The notes below the pieces were generated by a model. The model did no database searches. It was not told the origin of the DNA and saw only the letters and a program-made list of their open reading frames with translations. From positions 1 to 25,134 of IMG/VR virus record IMGVR_UViG_3300030104_001131: a stretch of DNA of 25,134 bases; one strand, given 5' to 3'. The position numbers and the translations under genes are program-made. How positions within the stretch are numbered: position 1 is the stretch's first letter; each line of letters opens with the position of its first letter. The DNA comes from a virus. Below are positions 1-7,788 of this stretch, one piece after another.

Positions 1-1166
1 TAGAACATTATATATGGCTTATACTTGCTGGTCGTGGTTGGGGAAAAACAAGAACAGGTGCACAAGATATTGCTTTATATGCATTAAGAAATCCTAATGT
101 AAACTGTGCTGTTGTTGCACCTACACATGGAGACCTAAGAAGGGTGTGCTTTGGTGGTAACTCTGGGTTACTTTCTATTTTACCTAAAGAATGTTTTTTA
201 AATTCTAAAGACCTTAAAGGTTATAGTTCATCTGTATCTGAAATAAGATTATTTAATGGTTCAAAGATTACAGGATATGCAGCACAAGAACCTGATAGGT
301 TAAGAGGACCACAATTCCATAGAGCATGGTGTGATGAGGTTGCAGCTTGGAGATACCCAGAAGCATTTGACCAACTAATGTTTGGTCTTAGACTTGGAGA
401 TAATCCTCAATGCGTTATTACTACAACACCAAAGCCAATACAATTAATAAAAAATTTAGTAGAAAGAGATGATGTATATGTAACTAGAGGTAATACATTT
501 GAGAATGAAGCAAATCTAGCAGAAAGTGCTTTAACAATGCTTAAAGAAAAATATGAAGGAACAACTATAGGAAGACAAGAATTATATGCAGAAATCGTTG
601 ATGATATAGATGGTGCTTTATGGACTAACAAATTAATAGATAGAACTAGATTACAGAAAGATACAGAAAAAGATTTATCACAAATAATTATAGCTATTGA
701 CCCTGCAGTTACAGCTAATGCAAATTCTGATGAAACTGGTATTATGGTTGTAGGCAAAGATTTTAATAATAATTTTTATGTATTAGAAGATTTATCTGGT
801 AGGCATTCTGCTGATAAATGGGGTAGAATAGCAATTAATGCATTTTATGAGTGGGAAGCTGATAGAATTGTAGCTGAAACAAATAACGGTGGAGACTTGG
901 TAGAAAGGTTAATAAGAAATATAGATACCAATGTTCCTTACAGAAGTGTAAGAGCAACACGAGGTAAAATTTTAAGAGCCGAACCAATCGCAGCATTATA
1001 TGAACAAGATAGGGTACATCATATTGGTTTGTACCCTGAGTTAGAACAGCAAATGTGCAGTTATACTGGCGAGACAAATACTTCACCTGACAGATTAGAT
1101 GCTTTAGTTTGGGGATTAACCGAGTTAAGTAAATCTAAAGGACAGGTAAATTGGAGAATAAGCTAA
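1..1166 (+). CDS. terL: Terminase large subunit (5' partial)
   Basis: Packaging motor ATPase and nuclease that cuts phage DNA and drives it through the portal. The reading frame is open from base 3 with no start visible, so the gene begins upstream; 387 codons remain. The Walker A loop AGRGWGKT is at 27-50. A Walker B-like acidic pair (AWCDEVA) is at 324-344, followed by the ITTTPKP coupling motif near 414-437. The C-terminal RNase H-like nuclease shows its acidic residues in AIDPAVT (Asp codon at 699), VAETNNGGD (Glu codon at 876) and DRLDALVWG (Asp codon at 1098). Only a few tens of residues before Walker A appear to be missing. The stop shares a base with the portal ATG (TAATG), so translation is probably coupled. 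A small subunit is not in the window and would be expected upstream. Confidence 0.96.
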   Translation, partial: EHYIWLILAGRGWGKTRTGAQDIALYALRNPNVNCAVVAPTHGDLRRVCFGGNSGLLSILPKECFLNSKDLKGYSSSVSEIRLFNGSKITGYAAQEPDRLRGPQFHRAWCDEVAAWRYPEAFDQLMFGLRLGDNPQCVITTTPKPIQLIKNLVERDDVYVTRGNTFENEANLAESALTMLKEKYEGTTIGRQELYAEIVDDIDGALWTNKLIDRTRLQKDTEKDLSQIIIAIDPAVTANANSDETGIMVVGKDFNNNFYVLEDLSGRHSADKWGRIAINAFYEWEADRIVAETNNGGDLVERLIRNIDTNVPYRSVRATRGKILRAEPIAALYEQDRVHHIGLYPELEQQMCSYTGETNTSPDRLDALVWGLTELSKSKGQVNWRIS

Positions 1167-3286
1167 TGGCACAAAGAAATATATTTCAAAGGATATTTAA
1201 TATAAATCCTACGCAAACTAAACAAAGCAATATGATGGGTTACTTTGGTGTTGGTACTCAAGATGCTAAAGTTTATAAGTATCAAGACCTTGCAAAAGAA
1301 GGGTATTTAAAAAACGCTATTGTTTATAGATGTGTAAATGAAATATCTAAAGGTGCAAGTGCTGTACCTTTTATTGTAAAAGCAGGTGACCAAATATTAG
1401 AAGAACACCCATTAATAGACTTACTTAAAAGACCAAATCCACTACAATCATACTCTGAGTTTTTTAATAGCTTATTTGGTTATGTTCTGTTAAGTGGTAA
1501 TGCATATATATTAAAAGTAGGTGCAGAACAAGGTACACCTAAAGAATTACACCAATTAAGACCTGATAGAATTGTTATAAAGGGTAGTGGTAACTCAATA
1601 CCTGATAAGTATCAATACATACTTAATGGTAGAGTACAGCATACATACGAAGTAGACCAAGAAAATGGATTTAGTGAACTTAAACATATTAAGTTATGGA
1701 ATCCCTTAGACGATTATTATGGCCTGAGTCCAATGAGTGCTGCTGCTGTAGAAATAGACCAGTTTAATTTATCTAGTAAACACAACGTTAACTTATTACA
1801 AAATGGTGCTAGACCAAGTGGCGCTGTTATATTTAAACCACAAGACGATGCAGGATTTGCAGTAAATTTAACAGAATCACAAAGACAACAATTACTTACA
1901 GACCTTAATAATAGATTTAGTGGTACTGCTAATGCAGGAAGACCTTTATTATTAGAAGGTGACTTTGACTGGCGTGAAATGGGTTTAAGTCCTAAAGATA
2001 TGGATTTCTTAAACTTAAAACACATGAGTGCTACTGATATTGCTATGTGCTTTGGAGTACCTAGTCAATTAGTAGGTGTGCCTGATGCGCAAACATATTC
2101 TAATGTAGCAGAAGCAAGATTAGCACTTTACGAAGAAACAATAATTCCACACCTTAGAAAATTAGCATCTGACCTGAACGAATGGTTAGTGCCTATGTTT
2201 GATGATAGATTAATGCTTGAATTTGATATTGATTCAATACCAGCATTATCAGAAAGAAGAAGAAAGATATATGAGAATGTAACATCAGCAGTTCGTGAAG
2301 GCATTATGACAAGAAACGAAGCTAGAGAGATTATTGGATTGCAACCTGTAGATGGTGCAGATGATTTATATATATCAGCAACATTATTCCCATTGACAGA
2401 TGAAAGTGTAGATAAACCTAAAGACCCAGTTAATGAAGAAGATTTAAAGGAATACGAAGATAACTTTGATGATTATGATGACTTTAGTATGGAAGAAGAA
2501 AAGAACGATTTAACTAATTTTCCTAAAAGTGGGGATAATAAAAAGATTTCATTAAGAAACAGTAATTATCCGCAATTTAGTTACGAATTTGCATCTAATG
2601 TTAAAAATGATGGACCAAAAGGAATATGGAGAGCAGGTGGAAATATACGAGGTAATGAAGCTTATATGTTATGGGGTAGAGCAAGAGATGGTTCCGAATC
2701 ACCAGCAGTATTAAAGTGGATAAAAGAAAGGGAAGCTTGGGCTGCAAGACATTTTAGAGACGGACAAAAATTTAAAAATAGTTCTGTACAACCTAATTTA
2801 AGTAATGTAGCAGGTGTAGTTGCACAAATAAAATGGGGAGTAGTTGGAACTCTTGGCGAACAAGGTATGAAAGATGTAATATTAGAACTTACTAAAAAAT
2901 TAGAAGGTAAAAAGCAAATGGAAGATTTTGAACCTTTAGAAGAAGACACACATATAGCAATACCTGAAGATACAAAACAATTATCAGCTAAGATAAAAGA
3001 AGCATTAAAAAAGAAAGTAGATGAACATAATGAAAAATATGGAGATAATTCTAAAAAGAGAGCAACTTTAAGAATGTTATCTGCTGTTTTTAAGCGTGGT
3101 GTAGGCGCATACAACACAAATCCTTCTAGTGTAAGACCAGCTGTAAGAGCAAGTGGTGGCGCTGACAGATGGGCATATGCTCGTGTTAATTCATTTTTAT
3201 TTGCATTAAGAAAAGGCAGATATCAAGGTGGCAAACATGATTCTGATTTATTTCCAAAAGGTCACCCATTATCATCTAAGACCTGA
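1166..3286 (+). CDS. Portal protein with long C-terminal extension
   Basis: Dodecameric ring at the capsid vertex through which DNA enters; docking site for terminase and neck. The ATG at 1166 overlaps the terminase stop and has GGAG at 1153-1156, so it is preferred over the in-frame TTG at 1151. The product is 706 aa, against roughly 400-450 for an HK97-type portal. Residues 1 to about 410 are the portal core, with the typical NAIVYRCVNEI, GNAYILK, GLSPMSAA, SGAVIF and MCFGVPSQLVG segments. An acidic linker follows (about 411-460), then two extra modules. Residues 458-583 carry IRGNEAYMLWGRARDG and REAWAARHFRDG. Residues 605-703 carry ATLRMLSAVFKRGVGAYNT, WAYARVNSFL and LFPKGHP. I recognise both modules as recurring in phage structural proteins but cannot assign a function. 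The core call is secure; the role of the extension is unknown. Confidence 0.93.
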   Translation: MAQRNIFQRIFNINPTQTKQSNMMGYFGVGTQDAKVYKYQDLAKEGYLKNAIVYRCVNEISKGASAVPFIVKAGDQILEEHPLIDLLKRPNPLQSYSEFFNSLFGYVLLSGNAYILKVGAEQGTPKELHQLRPDRIVIKGSGNSIPDKYQYILNGRVQHTYEVDQENGFSELKHIKLWNPLDDYYGLSPMSAAAVEIDQFNLSSKHNVNLLQNGARPSGAVIFKPQDDAGFAVNLTESQRQQLLTDLNNRFSGTANAGRPLLLEGDFDWREMGLSPKDMDFLNLKHMSATDIAMCFGVPSQLVGVPDAQTYSNVAEARLALYEETIIPHLRKLASDLNEWLVPMFDDRLMLEFDIDSIPALSERRRKIYENVTSAVREGIMTRNEAREIIGLQPVDGADDLYISATLFPLTDESVDKPKDPVNEEDLKEYEDNFDDYDDFSMEEEKNDLTNFPKSGDNKKISLRNSNYPQFSYEFASNVKNDGPKGIWRAGGNIRGNEAYMLWGRARDGSESPAVLKWIKEREAWAARHFRDGQKFKNSSVQPNLSNVAGVVAQIKWGVVGTLGEQGMKDVILELTKKLEGKKQMEDFEPLEEDTHIAIPEDTKQLSAKIKEALKKKVDEHNEKYGDNSKKRATLRMLSAVFKRGVGAYNTNPSSVRPAVRASGGADRWAYARVNSFLFALRKGRYQGGKHDSDLFPKGHPLSSKT

Positions 3287-3319
3287 CTTGTGAGTTACAT
3301 TTATTAATTTTTTCCACTT

Positions 3320-4138
3320 ATGAGTCAGGCAACCCAATTCAAAAGAATAAGAAGTCTGAGACAGAGACGAATATCTGAACGCAACGAGATAAGACAACAA
3401 TTAATATTAAGAAACAATTTAGAAAAAAGGTTTTTTAAAAGATTAGATTCTTTATTTAGAAAGTTTGTAAGAGTGCAAATGCATTTATATAAAGAATACG
3501 GAATATATCAAGAAGCAACAGCAGTACAAATATTAAACGAAGACTTTATACCTCTAATACAATCACACTACCGAAGGGTGTTTAAAGCTATTTACGATTT
3601 TAACGAAAACAAGTATGAAGATAATTACAAACAAGAAGCAGTTGTATTTGGCAGAAGTATAGACTTTGAGAATGTAGTTAATGAATATTTTACATCACGA
3701 CAATTAATATTAACTGGTATAAGTGTTCGTATGGCAAACCGAATATCTAAAATAATAGAACAAGGTAGAACAGATAATCTTACACTTCCACAGATAGCAA
3801 AACTTGTATCAGATAAGTTTTTACCAATAAGCAGAGCAAGAGCAGCACTTATTGCAAGAACAGAAACACATAGTGCAGCTTCTTTTGCAAATCATTCGTA
3901 TCACAAAACAGTACAAGAAGATTTAGGTATGAAGATGTTAAAGAAATGGGTTGCAACTAATGATGCACGAACAAGACCTACACACTCTGCAGCTAGTGGT
4001 CAAATAGTAGACATGGACGAAGACTTTACAGTTGGTGGTGTGCCGATGGGGTTTGCAGGCGATACAAGAGGTGGTGCAGCTAATGTAATAAACTGTAGAT
4101 GTGTAATTGTTTATGCAGATGAAAGAGATATGGAGTAA
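3320..4138 (+). CDS. Minor head protein, SPP1 gp7 / Mu gpF type
   Basis: Minor capsid protein of the family that associates with the portal and is needed for correct head morphogenesis and DNA ejection. The 272-aa product has a highly basic N-terminus (residues 1-50, rich in Arg and Lys) and a helical middle. The family-defining C-terminal block follows: SRARAALIARTETHSAA, KKWVATNDARTRPTH (His222), a GxxF/GG stretch and the terminal NCRC signature (Cys259 and Cys261), which may bind metal. The ATG at 3320 is the only early start, because the frame has a TAA at 3305. There is almost no Shine-Dalgarno sequence in front of it, only a T-rich stretch. Its position between portal and protease is standard for this family. 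Confidence 0.93.
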   Translation: MSQATQFKRIRSLRQRRISERNEIRQQLILRNNLEKRFFKRLDSLFRKFVRVQMHLYKEYGIYQEATAVQILNEDFIPLIQSHYRRVFKAIYDFNENKYEDNYKQEAVVFGRSIDFENVVNEYFTSRQLILTGISVRMANRISKIIEQGRTDNLTLPQIAKLVSDKFLPISRARAALIARTETHSAASFANHSYHKTVQEDLGMKMLKKWVATNDARTRPTHSAASGQIVDMDEDFTVGGVPMGFAGDTRGGAANVINCRCVIVYADERDME

Positions 4139-4199
4139 ATATATTTTATGTACTATATATTGTGCAAATCAATCCAATAAGATACTATATGAAGTAATT

Positions 4200-5243
4200 A
4201 TGCCTATACCCAAACCAAAACAGAATGAGTCTAGGCAAGAATTTACAGAACGATGCATGGGAGATAGCACTATGGTTGACGAATTTAATTCAAATCAAAG
4301 GTTAGCTGTCTGTAACACCAGTTATGAAAACAATAAAGAAGATTCTTTAGATAGCAAAGAAGAACTACGAGAAGATGTTTTTACTACCGAAGAAGAAGCT
4401 GAAGCAAGAGCAAAAGAAATCGGTTGTGTAGGCACACATTCTCATGACGATAATGGTAATACAATCTATATGCCATGTAATACCCACGAAGAATATACTG
4501 AACTTACTGGCAGAGAAGTATCAGGATATGGCAAAAAACCTAAAAAGAAAAAACCTAAAGACATGAAAGATGCTTTAGATAATCTTGAAGAAACTTTAGA
4601 AGTTAAATCAGAGTTAAAAGCATATCACGATGAAGAAGAAGATAAAGATTATGGAACATTTGAGGGATATGGTTCTGTATTTGGTAATAAAGATTTAGGT
4701 AACGATGTTATAGAATCAGGTGCATTTGCTTCTTCGTTAAAAAAGAAAAAACCACATCAAGTTAAATTACTTTATCAACATAAGTCAGATATGCCTATTG
4801 GTGTATTTGATGAAATCAGAGAAGATGATAGAGGTCTATATGTAAAAGGTCGGTTAGCGTTAAAAACACAAGCTGGTCAAGAAGCATACGAATTATTAAA
4901 AATGGGTGCTTTAGATGGTCTATCTATAGGATTTAGAGTAAACCCTAAAGAAGTTTCTTACGATAAAAGAGCAAATAAGCGAATTATTAAAGAAGTAGAT
5001 TTAATGGAAGTTTCGTTGGTAACTTTTCCAATGAACCCAAAAGCGACAGTAATGTCGGTTAAAGGTGAAGAAATTTCCATAAGAGAATGGGAAAATGGAA
5101 TGCGAGACGCTTTCGCATTATCTCGTTCAGAAGCGAAAGTTGCAGCAAAAGCCGTAACTGATGCATTCAGTCAACGAGAGGTTGGCTCAAATGCTGAATT
5201 GGTAGATGCCATAAAGAACTTAACTTTAACCTTAAAATCTTAA
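4200..5243 (+). CDS. HK97-type prohead (head maturation) protease, S78/U35 family, with extra N-terminal modules
   Basis: Serine protease packaged in the procapsid that removes the scaffold region of the capsid protein. The start is placed at ATG 4200, giving MPIPKPKQNESRQEF, a conserved phage N-terminus; the longer frame from 4107 would overlap the upstream gene and encodes no recognisable sequence. Of 347 aa, residues 1-45 form the MPxPKP...RCMGD...QRLAVC motif seen on various phage proteins. Residues 58-106 hold a Cys/His cluster (Cys76, His80, His82, Cys93, His96), and 111-140 is a Lys-rich then helical linker. The protease domain is about residues 140-290: His194 in LLYQHK, Ser242 in LDGLSIGF and Glu270 in LMEVSLVTFPMNP are the likely catalytic residues. 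HK97 gp4 is about 225 aa, so roughly 120 residues are added. A 61-nt AT-rich gap precedes the gene. Confidence 0.94.
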   Translation: MPIPKPKQNESRQEFTERCMGDSTMVDEFNSNQRLAVCNTSYENNKEDSLDSKEELREDVFTTEEEAEARAKEIGCVGTHSHDDNGNTIYMPCNTHEEYTELTGREVSGYGKKPKKKKPKDMKDALDNLEETLEVKSELKAYHDEEEDKDYGTFEGYGSVFGNKDLGNDVIESGAFASSLKKKKPHQVKLLYQHKSDMPIGVFDEIREDDRGLYVKGRLALKTQAGQEAYELLKMGALDGLSIGFRVNPKEVSYDKRANKRIIKEVDLMEVSLVTFPMNPKATVMSVKGEEISIREWENGMRDAFALSRSEAKVAAKAVTDAFSQREVGSNAELVDAIKNLTLTLKS

Positions 5244-5257
5244 TATAGGAGATTAAT

Positions 5258-6472
5258 ATGTCGGAAGATGTAAAAAACGCTATTCAAGAAATGGGTTCAA
5301 CCTTTGAAGAATTTAAAAAGGTCAATGACGAAAGACTTGAAGCGATAGAAAAAGGCGAAAGTACAGCATATGTGGACGAGAAATTAGCTAAAATGGAAGC
5401 TAAGATGGATTCTTATGAAGACATCAATCAGAAGCTAACGATTGCTGAACAAAACGCTGAAAACATCAAAAGCCAACTAGATAAACTTGAAACAGTCGTA
5501 AAAAGACCAAATTCAGGCTTTGAAAGTAAGCAAGTAGATGAATACATGGAAGCTTTTGACAAATATTGTAGAAAAGGCATAGAAGGTCTTGATGCAGTAG
5601 AAAAGAAAGCTTTAACAGTCAGCAATGACTCAACTGGCGGATACTTAGCACCACCTGAATATATAAAAGAACTGTTAAAAGATATAACAGAAATCTCACC
5701 TATTCGTAGTATTGCTAGAGTAAGAAGCACAGGGCAAAGAAGTGTACAAATCCCAAAAAGGACTGGTACATTCTCTGCAGCATGGGTAGCTGAAAGTGGA
5801 ACAAGAAGTGAAACTACTGGATATACAGTAGGTCTTGAAGAATTACCAGCACATGAGCATTATGCTCTTGTTGATATTTCTGAGCAGGACTTAGAAGATT
5901 CAGTATTTGACTTAGAAGCAGAAATGCAATCAGAGTTCTCTACACAGTTTGCAAAAGCTGAGGGAACTGCATTTGTAAGTGGTAATGCTGTAGGCAAACC
6001 TGAAGGATTTATGACTAACAGTGATGTTAGCTCAGTAGATTCAGGTTCTAATAGTGCAATACTTGCAGATAGCTTGATTTCATTAGTGCATAACATTAAG
6101 TCTGACTATGGTAGAAATGGTACTTTTGTATTTAACAGAAGCACATTAGCTGCTATTAGAAAACTTAAAGATACTGCTGGTCAGTATGTTTTTCAAACAG
6201 GCATGATGTTAGGTGGAAACATGGTTAACACTATTTTAGGTCAACCTTATGTAGAAGCTACAGATATGCCTTCTATTGCACAAAATGCTTTTCCAGTTGC
6301 CTTTGGTGACTTTAGTAAAGCATACATGATTGTGGATAGAGTGAGCTTAGCGGTTTTAAGAGACCCATTTACCCAAGCAACTACTGGTAATGTAAGATAC
6401 ATTGCTAGAAAAAGAGTTGGTGGGCAAGTGATTATTCCTGAAGCCATAAATAAACTTAAAATAACAGCGTAA
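5258..6472 (+). CDS. Major capsid protein, HK97 fold
   Basis: Forms the icosahedral shell. The 404-aa product has a charged, helical N-terminal part (about residues 1-115, predicted coiled coil) matching the delta/scaffold domain that the upstream protease removes. The mature part begins near TVSNDSTGGYLAPPEYI (residues 120-136), the usual post-cleavage signature. Further family hallmarks are VQIPKRTGTFSAAWVAES, the P-domain helix region, GTAFVSGNAVGKPEGFM, and the C-terminal ARKRVGGQVIIPEAINKLKI strand. The ATG has a strong AGGAG seven bases or so upstream, as expected for the most abundant virion protein. Cleavage within about 105-120 is inferred from the position of the conserved TGGYL segment; whether the HK97 crosslink residues exist cannot be judged by eye. 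Confidence 0.96.
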   Translation: MSEDVKNAIQEMGSTFEEFKKVNDERLEAIEKGESTAYVDEKLAKMEAKMDSYEDINQKLTIAEQNAENIKSQLDKLETVVKRPNSGFESKQVDEYMEAFDKYCRKGIEGLDAVEKKALTVSNDSTGGYLAPPEYIKELLKDITEISPIRSIARVRSTGQRSVQIPKRTGTFSAAWVAESGTRSETTGYTVGLEELPAHEHYALVDISEQDLEDSVFDLEAEMQSEFSTQFAKAEGTAFVSGNAVGKPEGFMTNSDVSSVDSGSNSAILADSLISLVHNIKSDYGRNGTFVFNRSTLAAIRKLKDTAGQYVFQTGMMLGGNMVNTILGQPYVEATDMPSIAQNAFPVAFGDFSKAYMIVDRVSLAVLRDPFTQATTGNVRYIARKRVGGQVIIPEAINKLKITA

Positions 6473-6486
6473 GCGAGGAGTAACTA

Positions 6487-6948
6487 ATGCAAGATTTATC
6501 AAATAATATTTCAATAGGCAACTCAATCATCAATGCTGTAAAAACTGCTGCTGCCAATGGCACTGGTATTGATTTACAAGGCTTTGAAGAAGCAACTGCT
6601 GTAGTTAGCGTGGGTGCAGAGGGTGATACATTATCATCTTCAGTATATTTTGAAATTTCATTAGAACATTCTGATGATAATTCAACTTTTACTGACTGTG
6701 CTCAAGCAGATATCGTCAATGGTACAATTACTGCTGGTGGTATTTGGCTTAAACTTGATGGTACTACAGGTGGAGACCCAGATACCACAGGTGATACATG
6801 GCAAGTTGGTTATGTTGGTGGTAAGAGATATGTAAGACTAGTTCTAGCAAAAACTGGAACACATTCTAATGGTACACCCATTAGTGGAATGATTGTTAAG
6901 AGTAGACCAAGGTCGGCTCCGATTACAAATGTCAAACATGACGCTTAA
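6487..6948 (+). CDS. Capsid-adjacent conserved protein, possible head decoration protein
   Basis: The 153-aa product is Gly/Thr/Ser/Asp-rich and looks beta-stranded throughout, with no signal peptide, membrane segment or catalytic motif. It resembles the small proteins found directly after the major capsid gene in many HK97-type phages of alphaproteobacteria, with the pattern MxDLxNNI near the start, a central VYFEISLEHSDD strand, and VGYVGGKRYVRL followed by a TGT turn at the end. Its position, 14 nt after the capsid stop with its own GAGGAG-type ribosome site, suggests high expression and a virion role such as shell decoration or stabilisation. That role is inferred from position and composition only. 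A GC hairpin follows it. Confidence 0.7.
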   Translation: MQDLSNNISIGNSIINAVKTAAANGTGIDLQGFEEATAVVSVGAEGDTLSSSVYFEISLEHSDDNSTFTDCAQADIVNGTITAGGIWLKLDGTTGGDPDTTGDTWQVGYVGGKRYVRLVLAKTGTHSNGTPISGMIVKSRPRSAPITNVKHDA

Positions 6949-6962
6949 TTGAGGAAACTCTT

Positions 6963-6983
6963 GGGGGGTGTAAACCCCCCTTT
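6963..6983 (+). terminator. GC hairpin with GNRA-type loop after the capsid genes
   Basis: GGGGGGT (6963-6969), loop GTAA, then ACCCCCC (6974-6980): a perfect 7-bp stem with a GNRA-class tetraloop, followed by only TTTAAAT. The U-run is short, so it may be a weak, leaky terminator or a barrier that stabilises the 3' end of the abundant capsid mRNA. The next gene starts at 6999 in the same direction. It is conspicuous as a G/C run in very AT-rich DNA. Confidence 0.6.
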
Positions 6984-6998
6984 AAATAGGTAAAAAAA

Positions 6999-7370
6999 AT
7001 GGCAAGAAAATTTAAAATAGTAGTTCCAAAACCAGCTTCATGTAATGAACATGGAACTGAAGTAAAACTTTATACAGCAGATGAAATAGTTGAATCTGAA
7101 GGTACATGGCAAGATGAATTAATGGATTCATTTATTGAAAATGGTTGGGCAATGGAAGTTAAAGTTGATTCAGTAGATGAAACTGTTCAAGTAGAAGCTG
7201 ATGTAAAAGAAGTTAAAAGAGCAAGAAACGATAAAGGTCAACTTATAGGTGATGACCCTGACACCCCTGATGTGAATGAAGCATGGGAAGGTGGAGAAGC
7301 ACCTAAGAAAAAAACGACTGCAAAAAAGAAAACTACTAAAAAGAAAACGACAAAGAAAGCATCTTCATAA
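6999..7370 (+). CDS. Small capsid-region protein with a histone-like Lys/Thr tail
   Basis: The 123-aa product has three parts. Residues 1-65 are a compact domain with KIVVPKPASC, a TADEIVE helix start and FIENGWAMEVKV. Residues about 75-100 carry the acidic linker motif RARNDKGQLIGDDPDTPDVN followed by EAW, which I recognise as recurring in phage structural proteins. Residues about 103-123 are a tail of KKKTT/KKAS repeats resembling histone H1 tails. I do not recognise a named family. Such a tail could bind DNA or the negatively charged capsid interior, but this is inference from charge alone. The start is supported by being the first ATG after the hairpin; the preceding TAGGTAAAAAAA gives a weak ribosome site. 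The tail is encoded by AAA/AAG and ACT/ACG/ACA mixtures. Confidence 0.75.
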   Translation: MARKFKIVVPKPASCNEHGTEVKLYTADEIVESEGTWQDELMDSFIENGWAMEVKVDSVDETVQVEADVKEVKRARNDKGQLIGDDPDTPDVNEAWEGGEAPKKKTTAKKKTTKKKTTKKASS

Positions 7371-7403
7371 ATTCTTTGTTATGATTAACATAGCAGAAGC
7401 TAA

Positions 7404-7417
7404 ATGGTAGATACCAT
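7404..7417. repeat. Near-perfect inverted repeat in the gap before the small beta protein
   Basis: ATGGTA-GA-TACCAT is a 6-2-6 inverted repeat (or a 5-bp stem with a 4-nt loop). It lies 20 nt upstream of the ATG at 7438. A second AT-rich inverted repeat, TGTTA-TGAT-TAACA, lies at 7377-7390 in the same 67-nt gap. Either could be an mRNA hairpin or a protein-binding site. Both are short enough to arise by chance. Confidence 0.3.
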
Positions 7418-7437
7418 GCAATTTATAGGAAGTTTTA

Positions 7438-7788
7438 ATGAGTGCAGGTTATCATCATTTTATCATAGAGCAAGGTGCGACATTTGGTCAGACGCTTACT
7501 CTAAAAGATTCATCTAATGCAGTAATAAACCTTACAGGTTTTACAGGTGCTATGTCACTAAAAGAAAAACCTGATGCATCTGCAACAATCCTATCCCTTA
7601 CAACTGCAAATGGTCGTATGACTATGGGTGGTACTGCAGGAACAATAGTGTTAACAATAAGTTCTACAGATACAGGCAATTTATCGCCTGATGATGGTGT
7701 GTTTGATTTAGAAATAACAAGTGGTGGTGGTGTTGTTACAAGAATCATTGAAGGTACTTATAGTGTTAGGAGAAACATTACAGCATGA
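7438..7788 (+). CDS. Small beta-rich structural protein preceding the fibre genes
   Basis: The 116-aa product starts MSAGYHHFIIEQGATFGQTL and continues with alternating strands: NLTGFTGAMSLKEKP, LTTANGRMTMGG, GTIVLTISSTDTGNL, VFDLEITSGGG, RIIEGTYSVRRNIT. This is the pattern of small phage proteins next to tail fibre or baseplate genes, similar in outline to N-terminal domains of upper baseplate proteins. No catalytic or membrane features are visible. Its ATG has TAGGAAG about eight bases upstream, and its stop overlaps the giant fibre ATG by 4 nt (ATGA), so the two are likely translated together. It may be an adaptor that anchors the fibre to the virion; this is inferred from position. Confidence 0.65.
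   Translation: MSAGYHHFIIEQGATFGQTLTLKDSSNAVINLTGFTGAMSLKEKPDASATILSLTTANGRMTMGGTAGTIVLTISSTDTGNLSPDDGVFDLEITSGGGVVTRIIEGTYSVRRNITA

Noticed and set aside
4107-4199. Longer N-terminus for the head protease starting inside the upstream gene
   Set aside because: The added 31 residues look like translated gap sequence, while ATG 4200 begins the conserved MPIPKP motif.
4139-4199. AT-rich gap with TATATT-like hexamers as a promoter
   Set aside because: Such hexamers occur by chance throughout this AT-rich DNA and no matching -35 element at proper spacing is convincing.
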